A stretch of 64,000 bases of DNA, taken from contig NW_024881261.1 of NCBI RefSeq assembly GCF_018691265.1, forward strand, positions 24,019,374-24,083,373, written 5' to 3'. Made by a program: the position numbers and the translations under genes. Below are positions 1-12,000 of the stretch, one piece after another. Origin of the DNA: Tyto alba. Taxonomy: Eukaryota; Chordata; Aves; Strigiformes; Tytonidae. A model generated the notes under the pieces. That model was not told where the DNA came from, did no database searches, and was given only the letters and a program-made list of their open reading frames with translations. Each line of letters opens with the position of its first letter. Position 1 is the first letter of the stretch.

Positions 1-1649
1 TAAAGATCTTCCTGGAGCTTCTATGCGACAGCTGCAGTATCTTAGCCATCTGTTTAATTTATATTTGCTAATGCAGCTCCTGCTGTTTTCAACTGACAGC
101 TTTTTTCTCTCTTATTACCCCCACACGGGAAACCATTGCACTTGCCAAAGTTTCTCTGTAGTCTCAGATGTCAAATCAAGTCTGGTGACAAAAGGTGATG
201 AATGAGGCTCCTATGCACCTCCCTTTTGTTTTGTTAAAATTATGAAAATCTGTAAGGGGGTTTTATGTTATTTCTTTAAACAAAAAGAAAGGAAGAAGTA
301 TAGAAACAAAGAGGGAAATGGTAAAGGGAAATCATGCTCCTCTCCTTTCAACACGGCAATTCTGTGGGAAGGTTGAGTCAAGAGAATCTCCAAGATACTC
401 CCAGAAGCAGAATATCCATTCACAAAAGCCATGATTCAACCTCTTCAGTCATCTATGAGCACCTACCAAAGACTACTGTCTTTCTCTCACTTGCAACCAA
501 CATGCCTCCTAACTTTTCTACAGTGCTCTGGATCTCAGAAGTATTCACAAGTCAGTGGGAAGTGATGGAGTCCCAAGGCCCCCATGTTGCAATACCAGTG
601 GTTACTGCCATCCTGTAAAGCCTTCTGCAGGAAGGTGCAGGGCCTGCACCCTCTGTGCTATTAAAAGACACCGGATAAAAGTACAAACTGGGTCCTGAAA
701 CAGCAGTCGGCTTTATACAGCAAGCACAGATGTTACTGTAACTTCCTGTAACTCCCCTACAGCATGATCACAAGAAGATTCAAGAGTCTATCCCTGATGA
801 AAAATGACATCAGGTTTAACATAAAACTTTGAAATTTAACACAGATAGCCATGTCCTGCTTAAAACTGTATCAGCTGCATCACAATGAGCTCTGCAATAC
901 CTGTCCCAGGTGATGCAACACTCTTATGTTACAAGGACCACATTTCAGCGACTAGCCCCAGTCCAGAAACAAGCAGACACATTAAACACAAAGTGCTGCA
1001 CATAAACCAAACCCAGAAGCATGACCACTCTTCCTTTCTAAATTCCCCCTTTCAAAACAACTTTATTAACTGGAAAGATTCACAGAAACATGAAGTAGAC
1101 ACTTCCCAAAGGGCTGAGAGATGCGTCCTTTTCTGGTACCAGAGAGAGCCCATCATAGAAGCTGATAAGGAGCTATCAGAGATGCATGTTTGATGGAATA
1201 CTTGGGAGACAACAAGTCATAATCTCTTATTACCACTGTTCCCAGAACATTAGGATGAGAAATTAAATCTATTAAAGAGTTGGCTTCAGCTCCTAACATC
1301 AAAGCAACCCATAGGATGAAACTTGTGACAGCTCCCTATCTTGTGCACAATCATCCCACCAAGCTCTGGAGGATAAAGTCACATGAAGCAAAATGAACAT
1401 TTCTACTTTTGAAAGTATAGCAAGCTAGTGACAAAAATAACTACTGGTGCACTCTGGAGAAGGTTACTGCTTCACCTTTATATCCCTACTCCTTGAATAA
1501 CTGTGGTACAAAAAGTTGATCTTTGAAGAACCTATTGGACAAAACAAAAAAGCTAAAAAGAACAACCTAGTGTATTAGGTCTAAAGTTATTCCAATAGTT
1601 ATACAATATGTGAGGACGTTACATCCTTTTCTACCCAGATTTTGTCGAA
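1..1649. other. Non-coding AT-rich DNA, no gene seen
   Basis: All six frames are interrupted by frequent stops and the open frames present (up to about 100 codons) match no family I recognise. No splice-flanked exon with protein-like content was found. The only local structure I noted is a 17-nt perfect palindrome at 634-650. The stretch is best read as intron or intergenic sequence. Confidence 0.6.
634..650. other. 17-nt perfect palindrome
   Basis: The arms GGTGCAGG (634-641) and CCTGCACC (643-650) are exact reverse complements around one central G. A looser inverted repeat, CCTTCTGCAGGAAGG, overlaps its left side. No known element ends here. It may be chance or a dimeric factor site. Confidence 0.4.
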
Positions 1650-1715
1650 GAGCAAGATAAGTCAACTCTTAATTTTCATTCTGTATCTCAGTCTTTCCAT
1701 CTGTAAATATACGTA
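1650..1715 (+). repeat. MIR-like CORE-SINE fragment
   Basis: The stretch reads like the 3' half of MIR in sense orientation: an AAGTCA-type segment, then TGTATCTCAGTCTTTCCATC, then TGTAAAT. In MIR these are the 'cytosine-rich, CTCAGTTTCC, CATCTGTAAA' block. The match is by eye and divergent, as expected for an element older than the bird-mammal split. The fragment ends are approximate. Confidence 0.45.
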
Positions 1716-2895
1716 AATGTTGGTATACTTCACTATAGTACTATTCTACAGTGTTACAGGCTAAACACCCAGCACAGATTCTAATGCTTTTATAACTCAG
1801 TGCCAATATCAAGAAGAAAAATCACCTCAAGGAGTATACAGGCCTGAAAACCTGAGGAGTCACTACTCAGCTTCAGCTTATTATTTGTATTTTATAGCAT
1901 TTTGTAAGTAACACAATCAAGAAAGTATGAAGTATAATAACGTACACATAATGTCCCAAGTCACCAAAGATTTGTTTCTTACGAGTTTTACCAAGATATT
2001 GAACCAGCAACCCACAAAATAACAATTCTCTCCCACTGTCTGTCTACCATGCTACCCAGACCAAAATTATCCTTTGTATCAACTCTTCCTTACCTCAGGA
2101 AATGTAAGCGCAGTCTCAGAAAGAGCTGTGTTATACCAGACGCAGACTGAATGAAAACACCATGAACCTGGGGAGAGAGAAGTTTCATATAAATATGTGT
2201 ACCTGAAATCGTAAGTGTGTATTTTCCAAACTGCAAGCATTTTCCAAACCAGAGTATCTCATTCATTTCAGTATCTGAACTACTGCAGTTTTCAGCTCAG
2301 GAAATTAAAGTAGTGCTGATTTTAGTGATTCCTTCAGCCAGGAACAGGAATAAAAACTGACTAGAAATTACCCAAAGTTGCACACAAAATAAAAAGATTA
2401 AAAGAACTGTACATTAGGCAACTGGTTTTATCTTCTGCAGCCAGATTTTTTTGTTTTCCTCATTCTTCCTGGGTTAATAAGAATTATTGAGTGTTACTTT
2501 GACTAGCCTCCGGTCACAAGCTCCCAAAGGAAAGAAGAGGCTCAGCCACATGCCATTGCTCAGTCTGTTGCACATTATTGTACCTGTTAAGCAGAAAGGC
2601 CAAACCAAAGACTAGAAGACCATGGAATTCCAGCTGAAAGGAGGAAACCAGCACACAGTGAGGATCTTTCCTAGGTGAGCAAAGATGTCTTGCACAACAT
2701 GACATGACACCACTGAAGACCTGGCATAACAAGTGTTGAAAAAACAGGTGCAAGAAACAAAAACTTCAGTGTAAGATGGTAATAGATTTTACAACTAACA
2801 ACCTAAGTAAATTTTTTCTCTGCAGACTACCACAGCCCAAGGACAGAACAATACTTTTTTACCCCGTAGGGTTAAACACAAGTAAATATTAGCAT
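1716..2895. other. Non-coding, no gene seen
   Basis: This AT-rich stretch lies between the MIR-like fragment and the CR1 copy. An open frame of 79 codons at 2514-2753 (minus) has no recognisable domain, no splice context and no codon pattern that suggests selection. Nothing else was identified. Confidence 0.55.
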
Positions 2896-3332
2896 CAGAG
2901 AATCATTTAGCACCTTTAAGATCATTGAGTCCAGCTATTAACCTAACACTGTCAAGTCCATTACAAAACCACACCCCTAAGCACCACATCTACACATCTT
3001 TTAAATACTTCCAGGGATGGCGACTCTACCACTTCCCTGGGCAGCCTGACCCAATGCCTGACAACCCTTTCGGTGAAGAAATTTTTCCTAATATCCAGTC
3101 TAAACCTTCTCTGGTGCAATGTGAGCCCATTTCCTCTTTACCTATCACTTGTTACCCAGGAAAAAGAGACTGACACCCACCTCACTACAACCTCCTTTCA
3201 GGTAGTTGTAGAGAGTGGTGGGGTCTCCCCTGGGTCTCCTTTTCTCCAGGCTGAACAACCCCAGTACCCTCCAATTCTCCTCATAAGACTTGGGCTCTAG
3301 ATTCTTCATAAGCTTCATTGCTCTTTGGACAC
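2896..3332 (-). mobile_element. CR1 LINE, 5'-truncated copy (ORF2 C-terminal end)
   Basis: This is the best identified repeat in the window. The plus strand carries the familiar antisense CR1 text: AGAATCATTTAG at the 3' end of the element, then TCCAGGGATGG, CACTTCCCTGGGCAGCCTG, ACAACCCTTTCGGTGAAG and AAATTTTTCCTAATATCCAG. Translated on the minus strand, part of it reads [16 protein letters not shown] followed by [12 protein letters not shown]. That is the conserved C-terminal end of CR1 ORF2, after the reverse transcriptase. The frame is broken by stops and shifts, so the copy is dead. It is 5'-truncated near 3332, as is usual for CR1, and lacks a short segment near its 3' end. Only about 440 bp of a 4.5-kb class of element remain. 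Confidence 0.93.
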
Positions 3333-6300
3333 AAACAAATCATTGCTTCCTGTGGGAGGCTACATTACGATCAGTAGTGTATTCATGCACAGCTCCTTTT
3401 GGACACCTTTCCACAATTTGACAACATAATATGTAAGGGGGAAAAACCTGGCACTTTTTACTAGAAAAAAAATTTCTTCTTTTTTTTTCATAACATACCT
3501 CTGGTATACAGCTTCTCAGTGCATGCAAACCACACAGGCCTAAAGGCTTTCCTAGAACCGGAAAATAAAAAAGCATGCTTGCCATTCATACTACAGAGAT
3601 AAAAGATACCTCAAACTGAGTGCGTTTGTTTTAGGAAGAAAGCCATTATTCAAGGGTAGATGGATTTAGCAGCAGAGTCAGGTACAGAATTATCTGCTCT
3701 CACGATCTTTTCCATAAATGTTCTGAACATTGAGCATCCCAGGAGAAAACATCTGAACTACACACTTTATTCTTAGCTTGGTCAGACAGCACTTGATACA
3801 GCCTTCAACCAAGCATTAACAAATTAAGTCAGCTTTCCATTGTCCAGGATAGCTGGGGATGGGAATAGCCAGATAGAAAAACCTGAGCACATAAACCCTG
3901 CTGCACAGAGGCAAAAGAAGCTCAGCATCTTTGCACCATGCTTTGCAGTGCTCCAGGCTCTGGAAGGACTTTTAGCTGGGGTAAGCTAAGAGGCAGTTCT
4001 GTAAGAGGCCCCATCTGACAAATCTCTTAAAGCAGAAGGGATCACTGTACATGTAACAGGTACTGTTGCTATCAGCAGCTCCATTGCTCTAAGTCTTGTA
4101 GAGACAAAGCTTCAGCCCAAATCTGCAAGTTGTGGACCCCAGCTGGCTCCAGCTTCCCGGAGTCCCACATTCCAGGAGCACAAAGCAGAGCGATCAGCTG
4201 TGGCTCTGAACAAAGTTGGCAGAGGCTCAGCAGGTGAATTAGCTAAGGGTCTGAGCCATGCAAAAACCTATGTACTTCTTCCAGGTCTGAGCCTGGGATT
4301 TCTGTATGGATAACTTGCTACCTGCATAATGTACCCATGGAAAGTAAAACATCAGCTATAAAAATTAAATAGAAGAAAGGCTAATTTCAGTGCCTACACA
4401 GTACTTCAGAGGTCAAAAATTAACCTATCTGCTTGTAAAGACTATTTGCAACATCCCCCATACAGTGTTTGAAATCCCGTCCTCTGAAGTTTTGCCCATG
4501 TGTATTATTCTTCACTTCCCAGCACCCTCAGGCATTCCCCGACAGCCACTTCTGCAAAGAGATGATACTCTCAGGGAAATCAGACTTGACTCTCTAGGCT
4601 GTCCAATATATGCAAGTAATGTCCTTAGTTAAGCATAACTGTCCATACAAACCAAACCATTACAGACCCTAATACTTACCACCCCCTGAACCTTAATTCT
4701 GAGCTCCAGCAAACAGAACACAGCTTTACCAAAAAAGGTTAATGCTAGTTTACTTAAAGCACAGAGACAACAGCTTTCAACAAATTCCAAAGAATTTAAA
4801 AGTTTTACCTTCCAGAAAACCAAGTTTTGTTATTCATCTGCACTTTAGGTGCCTAGATTTAAAATGAAAAGGTAAGTACAGCTGCTCACAGCTGATAAGG
4901 CCTCATGCTACTGCCATTTATTTATATCTGTGATCCAGAGTAACAAAACCATGTACGTTAAAATAACTGAAGCAAGTGTTGGATAAAATATGGAAATGAG
5001 AAGACGGGACTAGAAGCCACCTCCTTTACTGTTTAAATCCCTCCTCCATAGATCAAGAAAAAGCACATTTGGGTGAAGGTAATAAGAAATCCATACTATC
5101 TCTGAAGATCAACTGTCAAAGCAAAGAATCTCAAAAACAATTTCCAAGTGAGTACATGATGGCAACTCCTGATGGCACCTTGTTGGTTCTCATCTGAACA
5201 CTGGAGCCAGCACCTTTGCCAGGCCAGTTAATGTCTTCTAACTGAGGTCGCTAACACACTTTTTTGTGTACAGGCAGCTTCTGCTGCTCAGCATTGCTCA
5301 GGAGCACAGGCATTGCAAGATGACATATGAGAGCATGGGTTTAGCATTTGTGATGAACCTCAAGCAATGCCTGATTTGTGGGGTTGCAAAACACAGATGG
5401 AAACACACGTTTAAGCTCCCAGGAAATAAGGAAGTGGTAACTGGTCCTATGCGGCTAATCCCAAGAGAGAGCAAGTACAAGAGAAGACAGAGGAAGATGC
5501 AACAGAACCGTGCTTCTACCTATGGCCACGCCAGCTTGGTCCAGAGCCGATGCTACTCCTGCAGATGATACTCAGCCCAACTGAGTCAGAAAACCCCTGC
5601 GTAAGAGAACATCACAACTTACACAGACAGTTACTATACTACATTAAGATACTGCTTATAGGAGATGAAACTGCAGCTTGTCCTGTGCTCATCTGCAACA
5701 TGATACTGCTCTGTGCTCGGTTGGTTATCCAAAAGCATATTGCAGAGGAGGGTTAATAGCTTCAGGGTACAGTTCCACAAGAAGCATAAACCAACATTAG
5801 AGGCTACCAGTAAAAAAGGTGGACTCACATCCCTGGCTATTCATAGCACACTGATCCAAATAACTAATCCACCAAAAAATTATCAGTTGGTTAGATTCAC
5901 CAGCTGATCACGTGCACCCTATGGCTGCCTGACTGCAGGAACTGAAGCAAGACAGAAATGCCACGACTGGCAGACAAGAGCAACACTGACCTTTCCAGGA
6001 GCAACACAGTCTGAGATCACCTTTCACAAAACGGTTTCTTTATTATACAGACCAGAGGAGAAGGCAGGGGATATGGAGGCTGGCTAGACAATGTCCTAGT
6101 CCATTAGACCTTTTTTTGGTTTTGTTTTTGCACGCGTGTGTGTGTGTGTCTAGTCCTAAATATCAAGAATCACTATGCAGCCGAGACACTCGTTATTTCC
6201 ATTTAGACTTTTAAACTGTAAAATGTTATAAAACTTCTAATATGATCTAAGAGTCAAAACCCTTAACAAGAGTAAAATACAAGAAGCATTTTCAAACGCT

Positions 6301-9300
6301 CTCCCTAGTTTCCCCTCCTATTTCTTCTATAGTCTCTCTGCTGTGAAAAAATGTTAACTTGTATTTAAAACAGAAGCAAATACCACTTTCAGATATCTCT
6401 TCCCCTACTTCCCTCCTATCTTTTTGCTTTACTGATAGAATAAAAACCCAGTATCACAGCTGGGGAAGAGCAATACAGAGCCAACAAAAGATAACCAGAC
6501 TGGGTGGGGAGGAATGTATTGGTATACAGTGCTGCAGCTCTGGAACAAGACTAAAGGAGAGGATTTCACAGGGACAAATCTGAAAGAGCCAGCAGCTGGC
6601 CTTGAGGCATGCACTATACAAATCCACCCAGTTAAAGGGACATCCCTCATGCTGCAACCGAATTTGACTCCATCCCACACTAGTTTGCTATTCCCAGTCT
6701 TTATGGTAAATTAACATCAAACATCTATTTAGAAATCCAAGGTTAGAGGGAATATTGTTTACATTAAAGAGATTAATCTCACTTCTTGTCATGCCTCCTG
6801 TGCTATATTTTGGCTTACAGTTTTTAATTTTGATTTTGTGCTCCAAATTTGGGTTATGGCAAGACAACAGGAACTTCAGTTGCTATGCATAATGCATAAT
6901 AAACAAAATAAATAGAAAAGTCGCAGCTCTGAAAATCCAGTGTTCTACATATACAGATAATGCAAGCATCAATACTATGTGCACGATGTTTAGACACAAA
7001 AAATTCAGGCACAAAATCAGTCTCAGACACTTACCAAGGTAATTTTAAGTATAAAGTATGTCAGATGCAACAGAGTGACTTGGACAGTGATTACAGGCAA
7101 AAGGAAATGCGCAGTACCTGAAATTGTCACATTTATTCCAGTCAAACCCTCGCGAGTATTTAGCAATTATTCAAATCTCCCATCCCTGATGAGCAGTAAT
7201 ACCACATATCTGAGTCTTTTAACTAGCAGCCACATGGTTTATGGAGCAGCCGCTTTGCCAGGTGAGGGGAAATGATCGCCTGTTGTGCTGACCTAGCACA
7301 GATACACATTTTGTCTCAGCTGGAAAATGTTCTAACACAACCAATGGTCTCAATACACTAGAAAATAACTTAGATACCTGATATCATAGATTTTAATATT
7401 CTGGATGTGGATACGGCCAAAATCCCCACTGCCTCTCATCCCTCACACACTTAATATGTTGATTTAATTATATGCCTGCAATTCAGTTTACATTTTACAG
7501 GAGGCAAAAGGTAGAGAGATTCCAGTAAATGACACTTGAGATAAGAAAATGAGCAAATGGAGAACACTATGCTCATTCTTTGCATATAGACCAGCCTATA
7601 ATAAAGGGCTTAAAAAGTCACTTGACCAAAGCAGGTAGAAAACCTTGACAAATGCTAAACTGAAATTAATTTTCCAGATTTTAAGGTTATAAAGGTAACT
7701 TGCAAAGTAGAAATCAGTGAAGAGCTGCCTTCATAAATCCATGGACAGACAGCTTCAGGCTGCTGCTCCGCTCAGGGCTTTTTCCCCAGCTGCAGTGAAC
7801 AAAGCTTTGCCCATCCTCACTGACTGGGGCACCAGGCAGCTGGGACTGGAGTGGGGCTGAAGCAAATGAGGTCAGTTCCATGCAGCACTGCCTGGGAAAG
7901 CTCTGAACAGAAACCCAGGCGCTGATCACTGAGAAAAAGGTAAAGTAAGACATCTAGCAAACAGAAGGAGTTTTAGAGCTGGGTCTTCCTCCAGCTGCCT
8001 GTACTTAAATAGCAGCCAGAAGGCTTTAGGGTGAGATAAGAAAATTACAAGCTCTGGTTACTGTTCAGATGAGAAGGGAGGAGGGGAAAATGAATCAAAC
8101 AACTCTGAATCTGAGTGGGGCATTAAAAAGTTTTCCAATAATAATTTAGCCAAAGACCAGATGGAATGAAGCAGAGAAGCTACCAGATGTGTTCTAATAA
8201 TAAAATTGATTGTTGTTGTTAAGTCAGTCTAATTCTCATTAGGAAAAACATCAACAAATCAAAAAAAAAAAAAATCACATAAACGTCGATCTTGGTGGGG
8301 GGAAAAGAAGGCGGCATCTCAGAGGGCAAAGTGAACCTAAATATATCCATGTTGAAAACTGGAAGATATTTTTTCAGAAGTTGAAAACTGTCAGAAATAC
8401 CCAGAAAAATTTGACAACCTCTAAAATTATTAGCATAACTATTCTCACAAACAGAGTGGGAGAGAAAGATTGCGGATTTCATCTCATGCAAACTCATAAG
8501 CAGGTAGGATTATATTTTTTTCATACAGAAGGTAATACCTAAATCAAAAAACCCCAGCAGGTTAACAGAATAAATGGAAATACACATACAAGCCTTGGTG
8601 ATGCTGTTTCAGCTCACTCAAAATCACCGTGTTAAACCAGATGCTCACCCTCTCCCCTATCCCTTACAAATGGTATCATTGAAGCTGAGTGCCTATTAGG
8701 AAGCTAATCCCAAACTACAGTATCATTCCACGTCCCAATGGACCTCCTCTCTTTTTTCCTCCCTTGTATCACTTTCAACTCCATCTGACATAGGTGATGT
8801 ATTTATGGTAAAAAAAAAAAAAAAAAGCTGCTTCGGTGGTGTATTTTTGAAAATCTGTTTTTTTGCAGTATCCCAGCCAACCAGGTTCAAATCAGGAAAT
8901 CAAAGTCCTGCATATATCTGTTACCACGGTAAGTCACGGGTAATCAGGTCCACTATACATGCATCCCCCTAGGGAATCCCTAGCTTTGGAGAAAAAAATA
9001 CTACTACAATCTTTACAATAAACTAATTAAGGAATGGTATGGCATATTCATACATATTTCATATACATATGTCTGGTTTTATTTTGTATGTATTGACATG
9101 CCCACATGCCTTTCTGATGCAGGAATTAAAAATTCCCTTTCAACACACCAGTGGTCAAACAGCTAACATATTAGCATTTTGGAACTGGCTTGCACAACAG
9201 GAAAAACGACCACACAGTAGGAAAACTCCAGCAGGGAGACAACAATCCAACAACAAACAGGACATAAAGCATCAAATGGAAAGTAAACTCTTGAGAAGCT

Positions 9301-12000
9301 AAGACAGATGCAAAAGCTGTTGGTGATAGTGTGGAAAGGTGTATTTGTTCAGCAAGTTTAGGAACGTAGAAAAGGTGTGGAAATATTTATCAGTGTAGTG
9401 CTCTGAAAAGACAGAGTTCACAATCATTTATCAAGCACAGTTTTTCAGAAGCATGTAGAATAAATTTCCACATATAATCTTAAAAAAAATTGAACTCCCA
9501 CCCGCTAAAGTACACCATCAGTATTAATTCCTATGCTGGTACAGTCCTGACACAGTGGGTTTTAGCATTAAGCTCACAAAAATACCTTCCCTCTCCCAAC
9601 AAGTACATGTTCATGGAATGCTCCGAGTTGGAAAAAATGTCTGAATTCAGATTCTAAAGTCACAAAAATTTACTAACCAGAAGTGAAATCCGCATACCTA
9701 ACAAACAATACCAGGTATTCACTTGTCCCAAAATCTATTAAAGTGGTCATCAGTCAAAACAGCCCCTCCAGTAAAAACTACAAACTTAAGCCCTTCACAG
9801 CATAAACTGAAAATTCTCCAGATCCCCTCTAAAACCAGTTATCTTGCATGAAAAATAATAAACCACAACAAATAAATGTTTTCTGTGTAATTTCATAGTG
9901 CTATCATTTTGATTTTTCTGCTTTGTAGCTCCGTTTATATGCATTTCAGCAGTATCCCCAATATCACATTTCATCCTTGGGCCTGTCAAGATCCAAAATT
10001 CCACATATTTGTTTATTAAAAGGTACCTTATTCAGAGAGCTGTTTTGACACTGTGCTAATAATACCACGCGTAGGCAACCAGTGCATACGGGGACTGTTA
10101 GAATCCCACTAAACACAGACTCTCCTGCTGAACTTCAGAATCGCAGCCAGGAAACCAGGCAAGGCAGACTGCAGCAAAGAAATTCCAGTTCTCATGTGAC
10201 GTGGCACTAAGATGAAGGCTAAAAGTATATATGAGAGGAACAGGTTATGCCAGAGCATGCACTGTATTCATTAATTCCTTACCTTTCCCTTTACATTGCA
10301 GAGGTTACATCACACCTTGAAACAAATTCTTAAGCAGGAGCAAGTCTCGCACATGAATCTTTCTTTCCCTGGGTGCTTTAGGGAAGCAGGAACATGCACT
10401 CAAGTGAGCATTCATGCCTCAGCCAGCTTGAGGACAAGGCTCTGCACCAAAGTCCTTAAGACCTTCTCACGGCTGATGATTTCATCCATGGAACTGAAAG
10501 AGCATCTCAGCAGGACACTGCCAGACTCCTTTTCAGCTCCCTCTCGCTGACTGCCAGTCTCTGGCAAGTGAAATGTCAGGAACCAGGCAGGGGCGGTGTT
10601 TGGAGAAGGAGGGATAAGAGATTCTCACCATCCATCAACCTCAAAACCTATTCAGCCGACAACTTGAATGGAACTGGCATTTCATTCTCCATGGTAACAA
10701 GAGATGGAAAAAGAGAGAGGACAGACCCAGGAAAATCTGATCTTGAAGAAGCAGGGAAAGTTGTAAACTTTGCAACTCTCTCTGCTGTGCAAGTTGCATG
10801 TAGAAGAGGGAAAAGCCCTTTCCTTGCCTGCACAATCCCTGAAACAAGCTGTCCCACGGCCATGATGAGGTGCACTTTATGCAGGGAGAGGAAATCCCTT
10901 ATTCTGCACCAGTCCTCCTCAGAGGAAAGACAAATGCCTTCTGAACACTGGGAATTAGGGAAAACTGCAGATTATTGCCCCACAGAAAACAGAACTGCCT
11001 GAAAAACATGCTGTCAGTGCCTGTAGAGTACTTCATGTCTACAGATTGAAGTCACTGATGCCAACTCAGTCTGTGTGCCAGCATTGACCACAAACTGGAG
11101 CAGAGAAATAGCATCAGCCTCTTTGCCTGCTTTGCATCTTACGTGGAAGTAAACATTTGTTACTTCTATTATGCTGAATCACTTAGATGCGCAGAGAAAC
11201 AGGGTGTTTCTTCTACAAGGCACACCAAAATGAAGCGTGGAAGCAGCTAGACTTAAAATTCGGGCAGCACCTTTGCCAAGCTCACAGGAGCTCTGGGTAA
11301 GTCAGTTCTTATTAACATTTCAGTCCTGGCCACCTTCTGAACTTTTTTTCTGCTATTTTACATTCATAACTTGAGCTGTCACAGCCAGAATGTGCACAAC
11401 AGGGAAATTACATTTGGATTCATGCACGTTTGTGTTCCAAGCTGGCCCCATGCATCTACTGAAAGAGTCTCTGGCTAAAGCACTTACGCAAGATAACCAA
11501 ACAAAGGACTAAAAAGCTCTGTAAATCCTGGCTGCTGCCACTGCCATCTTATTTCTTTCTCAATTCTTTACACAGATTCTTGCCTGAAGGACACATTTAA
11601 GCCTCCCTCCCCCACTTAAACCCACCACCTCTCAATTCTGAGTTTGTTCTCACTTGTATTGCATATCAGGCATGCTGTTGTGTGGTACTTTTTTTATAGC
11701 CTAATCTATACAGCGAGCTACACAGTGTTAAACGTGACCTGCAGAGTTGTTTTGCGTTCTCCCAGTAGTCTTCATGTATCAGCAAATAAGTTTTAAAAAC
11801 TAACAATTTTTCTTCATTGTTTCCATTTGAATTTTGGACATTTGGCTTTCAATTTCTTATGTATTTACCATTCATGACATTGCATCCCATAAAGCATGTC
11901 AATACATGCCCCTGTCCACTGTACTTCAGCCTTTCTCTACCACCAAAGCAATGTGAATACATTCTTCCTTTTGAAAACTGTTTTCCTCCTCTGAAAAAAA
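3333..12000. other. Non-coding AT-rich DNA with simple repeats
   Basis: No exon, RNA gene or named repeat was identified here. Small simple repeats are present: (GT)n at about 6135-6149, A14 at 8261-8274 and A17 at 8810-8826. The longest open frame, 10568-11002 (plus, 144 codons), has no recognisable domain and no convincing splice sites. I treat it as chance, although its length is above the local average. Confidence 0.5.
8810..8826. repeat. Poly(A) tract, 17 A
   Basis: This is an uninterrupted run of 17 A. No element body matching a known SINE or LINE is obvious immediately upstream, so it is listed as a simple homopolymer rather than a retrotransposon tail. Confidence 0.8.

Noticed and set aside
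10568..11002. 144-codon plus-strand open frame
   Set aside because: No recognisable domain, no flanking splice sites of quality, and composition like the surrounding non-coding DNA.
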